A DNA stretch of 64,000 nucleotides from Cololabis saira (Eukaryota; Chordata; Actinopteri; Beloniformes; Belonidae): the NCBI RefSeq assembly GCF_033807715.1, contig NC_084606.1:34813861-34877860 (forward strand). The letters run 5' to 3'. A program made the position numbers and the translations under genes. Below, piece after piece: positions 55,533 through 64,000 of the stretch (positions within the stretch are counted from its first letter, which is position 1; every line of letters begins with the position of its first letter). A model generated the notes under the pieces. It had not been told where the DNA came from and did no database searches. It saw only the letters and a list, made by a program, of their open reading frames with translations.

Positions 55533-58500
55533 TTCCGCACTTTTTTTCGTCCGTTAATACGGCCTGAACCGCAACGTGCACCCATGCATGGCATACATCG
55601 TTGGATGCGTCTCCATCGTGATTCGATGGGTATTACTTTTCTCAGTAATAGGGGTTACCGTGGCAACGCTAGTTGCCAAAAAGCAAAAAAAAAGGCGGAA
55701 ATTCCCGCGCTTATTGCTCGGCCGAACTTTATTGTAGAGACATCGTTCAAACTTTGAAACACTCGGCCCGATAGTCTTTAAAGGACCATACAACTTCATC
55801 ATGCTAGTTATTACGGTTTTTGCGATATTTAACTTTCAATTTAAAAAAAAAATCACTTTTATTTTGGATGCTTGTTGCTAGGCAACGGTTTATCGTACAG
55901 ACATCATTACAACATTGACCAACCCGGGACGCTTTGTACTGCAACATATTTTAGTCTCGTCATGCTAGCTATTACGGTTTTTGAGATATTTCACTCTTCT
56001 CATTTTGATGCTAACGGAACTTCGGATGCTTGTTGCGCGGCAACGCAGTATCGTAGAGACTTGGTTCCAACGTTAAAAGACTCAGCTTGATGTGGACTAC
56101 ACCATACTGAGGTCTCATTACGCTGTCGTTTACAGCTTTGGAGATATTGAAGCTAAATTGTCCCATTCTATCCTATGGGGCTTGTTACCATGGCAACAAA
56201 AACCTAATGCTGCTCGGACCGCAATGTGCACCCATGCATGGCATATATCGTTGGATGCGTCTCCATTGTGCCTCAATGGGCATTACTTTTCTCCGTCAAA
56301 AGTGTTACCGTGGCAACGCTAGATGCCAAAAAGCAAAAAAAAAGGCGAAAATTCAGACGCTTATTGCTCGGCCGGACTTTATCGTAGAGACATCGTTCAA
56401 ACTTTTAAACACTCGGCCTGATTGGCACTAACGGACCCTAGAACCTCATTATGCCAACTTTTAAAGTTTTTGCGATATTGACCTTTCTTTTTTTTTTAAA
56501 TTTCCGTTTGACTTTGGATGCTTGTTGCTAGGCAACAGATTATCGTAGAGACATGATACAAATGTTCCCCGACTCGGCAAGCTGTGATCTTCAACATATT
56601 CCAATTTCATGAAGCTGTGATTTAAGGAAGCTTTAATGTAAAATCCATGCCAAATGGCCCCATTCATTCGGATGTTTTTTTTTTACCACGGTGGAAAAAA
56701 ACCCTATCCGTTAACGTAGTCTGAACCGGAACGTGCACCCATGCACGGCATACACCGTTAGATGCTTCTCCATCGTGCCTCGATGGGCATTACTTTTCTC
56801 AGTCAAAAGCGTTACAGTGGGGACGCTAGACGGCAAAAAGCGCGCCCCATTAATAGCTATTGGGAGCACAGGAATGAATGCAATACAACCGTAAACACCT
56901 CAAACTGACATAGAACCGCCCCGAACACAAACACTACAGCCCTAAACCAAAGCGGCGAGAGGGGACGAATGGGCAGTAGGGCATGCCCATATCAAAATTT
57001 CCAGAAATTTTCTAGTTATTATTATTCTTATTCCGCACTTTTTTTCGTCCGTTAATACGGCCCGAACCGCAACGTGCACCGATGCATGGCATACATCGTT
57101 GGATGCGTCTCCATCGTGATTCGATGGGCATTACTTTTCTCCGTAATAGGGGTTACCGTGGCAACGCTAGTTGCCAAAAAGCAAAAAAAAAGGCGAAAAT
57201 TCCCACGCTTATTGCTCGGCCGAACTTTATCGTAGAGACATCGTTCAAACTTTCAAACACTCGGCCCGATAGTCACTAAAGGACCATCAAACTTCATCAT
57301 GCTACTTATTACGGTTTTTGCGATATTTAACTTTCAATTTAAAAAAAAAATCTATTTTATTTTGGACGCTTGTTGCTAGGCAACGGTTTATCGTACAGAC
57401 ATCATTACAACATTGACAAACCCGGGACGCTTTGTACTGCAACATATTTTAGTCTCGTCATGCTTGCTATTACGGTTTTTGAGATATTCCACATTGTTCA
57501 TTTTGATGCTAACGGAACTTCGGATGCTTGTTGCGCGGCAACGCGGTATCGCAGAGACTTTGTTCCAACGTTAAAAGACTCAGGTTGATGTGGACTACAA
57601 CATACTGAGGTCTCATTACGCTGTCGTTTACAGCTTTTGAGATATTAAAGCCAAATTGTCCCATTCTATCCTATGGGGCTTGTTACCATGGCAACAAAAA
57701 CCTATGCATTTGTATGGGAGAGCATGTGAATAAACAATCTGTTAATACTGCTCGGACCGCAATGTGCACCCATGCATGGCATATATCGTTGGATGCGTCT
57801 CCATCGTGCCTCGATGGGCATTACTTTTTTCAGTCAAAAGTGCTACCGTGGCAACGCTAGATGCCAAAAAGCCAAAAAAAAGGCGAAAATTCAGACGCTT
57901 ATTGCTCGGCCGGACTTTATCGTAGAGACATAGTTCAAACTTTCAAACACTCGGCCCGATTGGCACTAACGGAGCCTAGAACCTCATTATGCCATTTTTT
58001 TAAGTTTTTGTGATATTGACCTTTCATTTTTTTTTTTTTTTTCCGTTTGACTTTGGACGCTTGTTGCTAGGCAACAGATTATCGTAGAGACATCATACAA
58101 ATGTTCCCTGACTCGGCACGCTGTGACCTTCAACGTATTAAAATTTCATGAAGCTGTGATTTAAGGAAAGTTTAATGTAAAATCCATGCCAAATGGCCCC
58201 ATTCATTCGGATGGGTTTTTTAAAACCATGGTGGAAAAAAAAACTATCCGTTAACGTAGCCTGAACCGGAACGTGCACCCATGCATGGCATACATCGTTG
58301 GATGCGTCTCCATCGTGCCTCGATGGCGATTGCTTTTCTCAGTCAAAAGCGTTACCGTGGGGACGCTAGACGGCAAAAAGCGCGCCCCATTAATAGCTAT
58401 TGGGAGCACAGGAATGAATGAAATACAACCGTAAACACCTCAAACTGACATAAAACCGCCCCGAACACAAACACTGCAGCCCCAAACCAAAGCAGCGAGA

Positions 58501-61500
58501 GGGCTCGAATGGGCGGTAGGGCATGCCCATATCAAAATTTCCAGAAATGTTCTAGTTTTTATTATTCTTATTATTCCGCACTTTTTTTCGTCCGTTAATA
58601 CGGCCCGAACCGCAACGTGCACCCATGCCTGGCATACATCGTTGGATGCGTCTCCATCGTGATTCGATGGGTATTACTTTTCTCAGTAATAGGGGTTACC
58701 GTGGCAACGCTAGTTGCCAAAAAGCAAAAAAAAAGGCGAAAATTCCCGCGCTTATTGCTCGGCCGAACTTTATCGTAGAGACATCGTTCAAACTTTGAAA
58801 CACTCGGCCCGATAGTCTTTAAAGGACCATACAACTTCATCATTCTAGTTATTACGGTTTTTGCGATATTTAACTTTCAATTTAAAAAAAAAATCACTTT
58901 TATTTTGGACGCTTGTTGCTAGGCAACGGTTTATCGTACAGACATCATTACAACATTGACCAACCCGGGACGCTTTGTACTGCAAAATATTTTAGTCTCG
59001 TCATGCTTGCTATTACGGTTTTTGAGATATTCCACATTGTTCATTTTGATGCTAACGGAACTTCGGATGCTTGTTGCGCGGCAATGCGGTATCGCAGAGA
59101 CTTGGTTCCAACGTTAAAAGACTCAGCTTCATGTGGACTACAACATACTGAGGTCTCATTACGCTGTCGTTTACAGCTTTTGAGATATTAAAGCCAAATT
59201 GTCCCATTCTATCCTATGGGGCTTGTTACCATGGCAACAAAAACCAATGCATTTGTATGGGGGACCATGTGAATAAACAATCTGTTAATGCTGCCCGAAC
59301 CGGAATGTGCACCCATGCATGGCATATATCGTTGGATGCGTCTCCATCGTGCCTCGATGGGCATTACTTTTCTCAGTCAAAAGTGTTACCGTGGCAACGC
59401 TAGATGCCATAAAGCAAAAAAAAAGGCAAAAATTCAGACGCTTATTGCTCGGTCGAACTTTATCGTAGAGACATCGTTCAAACTTTCAAACACTCGGCCC
59501 GATTGGCACTAACGGGCCGTACAAGCTCATTATGCCAATTATTAAAATTTTTGCGATATTGACCCTTCATTTTTTTTTTTAATTTCCATTTGACTTTGGA
59601 CGCTTGTTGCTAGGCGACAGATTATCGTAGAGACATCGTACAAATGTTCCCCGACTCGGCACGCTGTGGCCGTCAACATATTCAAATTTCATGAAGCTGG
59701 GATTTAAGGAAATTTTATGTCAAAATCCATGCCAAATGGCCCCATTCATTCGGATGGGATTTTTTACCACGGTGAAAAAAAAACCTATCCATTGTCATTG
59801 TCTATCATGTAGCCTGAACCGCAACGTGCACCTATGCATGGCATACATCGTTAGATGCGTCTCCATGTTGCCTCGATGGGCATTACTTTTTTCAGTCAAA
59901 AGTGTCACCGTGGGGGGCGCTAGACGCCAAAAAGCGCGCCCCATTTTTAACTATTGGGAGCACAGGAATGAATGCAATACAGCCGTAAACACCTCAAACT
60001 GACATAGAACCACCCCAAACACAACCACTACAGCCCCAAACCAAAGCAGCGAGAGGGGTCGAATGGGCGGTAGGGCATGCCCATATCAAAATTTCCAGAA
60101 ATTTTCTAGTTTTTATTATTATTCTTATTCCGCACTTTTTTTCGTCCGTTAATGCGGCCCGAACCGCAACGTGCACCCATGCATGGCATACATCGTTGGA
60201 TGCGTCTCCATCTTGCCTCGATGGGCATTACTTTTCTCCGTAATAGGGGTTACCGTGGCAACGCTAGTTGCCAAAAAGCAAAAAAAAAGGAGAATATTCC
60301 CGCGCTTATTGCTCGGCCAAACTTTATCGTAGAGACATCGTTCAGACTTTGAAACACTCGGCCCGATAGTCTTTAAAGGACCATACAACTTCATCATGCT
60401 AGTTATTACGGTTTTTGCGATATTTAACTTTCAATTTAAAAAAAAAATCACTTTTATTTTGGACGCTTGTTGCTAGGCAACGGTTTATCGTACAGACATC
60501 ATTACAACATTGACCAACCCGGGACGCTTTGTACTGCAACATATTTTAGTCTCGTCATGCTTGCTATTACGGTTTTTGAGATATTCCACATTGTTCATTT
60601 TGATGCTAACGGAACTTCGGATGCTTGTTGCGCGGCAACACGGTATCGCAGAGACTTGGTTCCAACGTTAAAAGACTCAGCTTCATGTGGACTACAACAT
60701 ACTGAGGTCTCATTACGCTGTCGTTTACAGCTTTTGAGATATTAAAGCCAAATTGTCCCATTCTATCCTATGGGGCTTGTTACCATGGCAACAAAAACCA
60801 ATGCATTTGTATGGGGGACCATGTGAATAAACAATCTGTTAATGCTGCCCGAACCGGAATGTGCACCCATGCATGGCATACATCGTTGGATGCGTCTCCA
60901 TCGTGCCTCGATGGGCATTACTTTTCTCAGTCAAAAGTGTTACCGTGGCAACGCTAGATGCCATAAAGCAAAAAAAAAGGCAAAAATTCAGACGCTTATT
61001 GCTGGGTCGAACTTTATCGTAGAGACATCGTTCAAACTTTCAAACACTCGGCCCGATTGGCACTAACGTGCCGTACAAGCTCATTATGCCAATTATTAAA
61101 ATTTTTGCGATATTGACCTTTCATTTTTTTTTTTTATTTCCATTTGACTTTGGACGCTTGTTGCTAGGCGACAGATTATCGTAGAGACATCGTACAAATG
61201 TCCCCTGACTCGGCACGCTGTGGACTTCAACATACTCAAATTTCATGAAGCTGGGATTTAAGGAAATTTTATGTCAAAATCCAGGCCAAATGGCCCCATT
61301 CATTCGGATGGGGTTTTGTACCATGGTGAAAAAAAAAACCTATCCGTTAACGTAGCCTGAACCGGAACATGCACCCATGCACGGCATACATCGTTAGATT
61401 CGTCTCCATCTTGCCTCTATGGGCATTACTATTCTCAGTCAAAAGCGTTACCGTGGCAACGCTAGATGCCAAAAAGCGCGCCCCATTAATAACTATTGGG

Positions 61501-61672
61501 AGCACAGGAATGAATGAAATACAAGCGTAAAAACACCTCAAACTGACATAGAACCACCCTAAACACAACCACTACAGCCCCAAACCAAAGCAGCGAGAGG
61601 GGACGAATGGGCGGTAGGGCATGCCCATATCAAAATTTCCAGAAATTTTCTAGTTATTATTATTATTACTCC
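55533..61672. repeat. Tandem array, four units of about 1.5 kb, rich in RFX X-box-like palindromes
   Basis: The units start at 55533, 57031, 58574 and 60128 (TTCCGCACTTTTTTTCGTCC) and end with GGGCATGCCCATATC, then AAATTTCCAGAAATTTTCTAG. Spacings are 1498, 1543 and 1554 bases. Each unit contains three internal sub-repeats opening with CGTGCACCCATGCATGGCATA or a variant. Repeated motifs are GTTACCGTGGCAAC, GTTGCTAGGCAAC, GTTGCGCGGCAAC and GTTACCATGGCAAC. A fifth unit begins, altered, after 61672. The frames shared by the units are repeat readings with no protein family that I recognise. Confidence 0.93.
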
Positions 61673-62685
61673 GTTGTTTTTTTTGTTATCGTGAATACAT
61701 ACATCTGCAGCATGGAAACCAAAATTGTTAAGTGGGTGGGAACCTTTTTCCATCATCCTAAATTTGCTGCACTTGCAGCAAGCTGTGAGTTTATGTTTAA
61801 TAAGGGCATATCTCAAGCCATTTTCACTCAGCCAGTATTGTTACAAGAGACCAATCGGATTCAAAGCCAGTGATTTATGACCACCAGTTAATTTAATTTC
61901 TTCTTATATCCAATTCAAGTGTGTCTTGATGGCGCTGTAGAACACACGCCTGCTCTGGTCTCCACTTTCCATCAGTTCTGCTCATGCTGACTTTTGACAA
62001 TCTCTTCTTCTTTTCATTCAATTCATTTTGAATTTGAACACAGTTTTTAATTATAGTTTAATAAGATTTCAGCATGCTTCACTACAGCTTGGATTTGTAA
62101 ATAAAAGGTGACGACTACCTGTAGAGCAGTAAACGGCAGCTGGGGTGCTAAAACAGCCAGCTGTTGACCTCCTTTTTCTTTTTTCTTAACGAGGAGGATG
62201 CTCAGTTGCAGCCGGAGAGCCAGGTGTTGTCTTTTCGCAGCCGATATCATGCCGGCGTTGGCCTCTAAATCCTCAGGAAACACGCAGGCAGGTTGGGTCT
62301 TACTTAGAGGTTGTTCCACTGACCCCAAGTGGGAAAAAACCAGGTAGAAAATCCCAACTCTCAGGAGTCTTAACGCAATATAACGACGCTATCGATGTAA
62401 TTACGAACCCAAGTCTCAGGAAATGAGCAGGACAGGCTCCACTAATCTCTGTGTGCGCTCCTCTTCAAACTCATCATCTTTTTTCGTGTCTCCATTAAAA
62501 CAGAAGACCCTCTGGGAGCAATGTTATTAAGTCCTGATATTAAGAGTGCAGTCAAATCAGGATAACTGGTTAGACTGGATGAAGGTGAACGCATTAATGC
62601 TCAGCTCTATTATCTGTCCTGTCGCTTTGTTTTGTTTTGTTTTTGTTTAGATCAGAGGTTTTCAACTGGTTTATACCATTATAAC
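61673..62685. other. Nothing recognised
   Basis: A minus-strand frame at 62047-62328 has no known motif, no clear splice sites and no supporting context. Confidence 0.45.
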
Positions 62686-63390
62686 CAGAGGTGTCAAGTA
62701 ATGAAGTACAAATACTTCATTACTTAAGTAGAAATTTTGGTTATCTGTATTTCACTGGAGTAATTATTTTTCAGACGACTTTTTACTTTTACTCCTTACA
62801 TTTTCACGCAATTATCTGTACTTTTTACTCATTACATTTTAAAAACAGCCTCGTTACTCTATTTCATTTGGGCCTTTAATAAAAACTATCCAGTTAAATT
62901 GCTCCATCCGGATAGAGTGAATTTGGTTGTGGTTGTTTCAGATGTTCTTGTCCAGTTTTGTTCTTACATCCGTTCCCTCAGATTCCTGCAACTAAACTTG
63001 GATGTACATTCCAATAAAGGTTAGGATAAATGATAACATGCCTCTGAAGTTTGACTTTTTGCACCATTACAATACTTATAGGCAACTAGTCATCATATCT
63101 CCTGCTCTCTGAAACACATGTTAATGCTCAATAGTACACATATATGCTTCTTTAATATATTTGTATTATACTAAGATACATTCATTTTCAATGGCTTTTG
63201 TCCTTAATGGCTTTTTCCCCCTTACATTACTTTTACTTTTATACTTTAAGTAGTTTTGAAACCAGTACTTTTATACTTTTACTTGAGTAAAAAACTTGAG
63301 TTGATACTTCAACTTCTACAGGAGTATTTTTAAACTCTAGTATCTATACTTCTACCTGAGTAATGAATGTGAATACTGAAGACACCTCTG
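62686..63390. mobile_element. hAT-type element, complete, exact 8-bp target duplication
   Basis: Ends CAGAGGTGTCAAGTAATGAAG and GAAGACACCTCTG. The duplication ATTATAAC is exact (62678-62685 and 63391-63398). It is the source sequence for the fragments at 1609-1768 and 14166-14372. No transposase frame. Confidence 0.9.
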
Positions 63391-63694
63391 ATTATAACCA
63401 AGAAGCAACTCGGGGACCAACTGCTTTTGGGGTTTGTTTTATTTTGCACCTTGCTTTTAAATAATAATATGGGCCTATATAGACTATTTATTTGCATCAG
63501 TGTCTTTTTTTATTTGCACCTTTTGCTATATATATTTAAAAAAAAAACACAATGAAAAATGAACAATAGGAAGCCAAGAGGGCTTATAATATTACAAAGT
63601 TCACTCTCACTCATTTGACATATAATTTGGATGGGTAAGTTATTCACAAAAATGAATAGTAAATGGAAAATAAATTGAGTCTAAAGAATAAATA

Positions 63695-64000
63695 CAGGAC
63701 TGTCTCAGAAAATTAGAATATTGTGATAAAGTCCTTTTATTTTCTGTAATGTAAAAATGTCATACATTCTGGATTCATTACAAATCAACTGAAATATTGC
63801 AAGCCTTTTATTATTTTAATATTGCTGATCATGGCTTACAGCTTAAGAAAACTCAAATATCCTATCTCAAAAAATTAGAATATTCTGGGAATCTTAATCT
63901 TAAACTGTAAACCATAATCAGCAATAATAAAATAATAAAAGGCTTGAAATATTTCAGTTGATTTGTAATGAATCCAGAATGTATGACATTTTAGTTTTTT
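63695..64000. mobile_element. Fold-back MITE copy 11, cut by the window edge
   Basis: It starts CAGGACTGTCTCAGAAAATTAG after TA. The first arm and most of the second are visible. Confidence 0.86.

Noticed and set aside
55872..60745. Conserved frame starting MLLGNGLSYRHHYN in all four units of the satellite
   Set aside because: Conservation follows the DNA repeat. Frames end at different points, many alternative frames are equally conserved, and no domain is recognisable. Worth a Ka/Ks test but not called as a gene.
55533..61672. CRISPR-like array
   Set aside because: Repeat units are about 1.5 kb with no short repeat and unique spacer alternation, and the setting is a vertebrate genome.
62047..62328. 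93-codon minus-strand frame
   Set aside because: Considered as an exon; no recognisable family and no convincing acceptor/donor pair.

Overview
The window looks like a teleost fish nuclear genome segment. The evidence is spliced vertebrate genes with GT-AG introns, very long tetranucleotide arrays, and interspersed repeats of types I associate with fish (hAT, Tc1/mariner-like and Harbinger-like non-autonomous elements, LINE scraps). The species cannot be named from the sequence. Most of the 64 kb is repeat; most long open frames are readings of simple repeats or transposon copies.

The main gene is a complete minus-strand period circadian regulator, a per1 orthologue. Nineteen coding exons run from the ATG at 22389 to the stop at 10342. 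They join in one frame to about 1403 codons and match vertebrate PER1 in order: phosphodegron, PAS-A, PAS-B, CK1-binding/FASP block, nuclear-localisation-like stretch, Ser/Gly tract and C-terminal CRY-binding block. A 5' UTR exon with a strong donor ends at 27907 under a CpG-rich promoter (CCAAT boxes, GC box, CACGTG E-box; a CRE lies farther out). A second CpG/CCAAT/E-box island at 25.3-25.6 kb may be an alternative promoter. The 3' UTR runs to a poly(A) signal near 9104.

Divergently, on the plus strand, the first two coding exons (36199-36223 and 42520-42720) of a RELT-family membrane protein, most like RELL1, join in frame; a possible third exon lies at 48610-48674. The remainder of that gene lies beyond the window or was not recognised.

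At the left end (2.0-3.7 kb, minus strand) a TATA box, a signal-peptide exon and two phase-compatible downstream exons suggest a small secreted protein of about 122 residues. This is a hypothesis; its layout is cytokine-like.

Repeat layout: a (GGAA)n higher-order array (1-1610); 11 copies of a fold-back Tc1/mariner-like MITE, six of them in the per1 transcription unit; several hAT-type elements, some with visible 8-bp target duplications; a 2.7-kb giant inverted repeat (30.9-33.6 kb); two (CTTT)n arrays grown inside copies of one dispersed element (49.2-50.4 and 53.3-53.9 kb); and a roughly 7-kb tandem block (54.5-61.7 kb) of four ~240-bp and four ~1.5-kb units. The 1.5-kb units are dense in palindromes resembling RFX X-boxes, which is the most unusual non-genic signal here.
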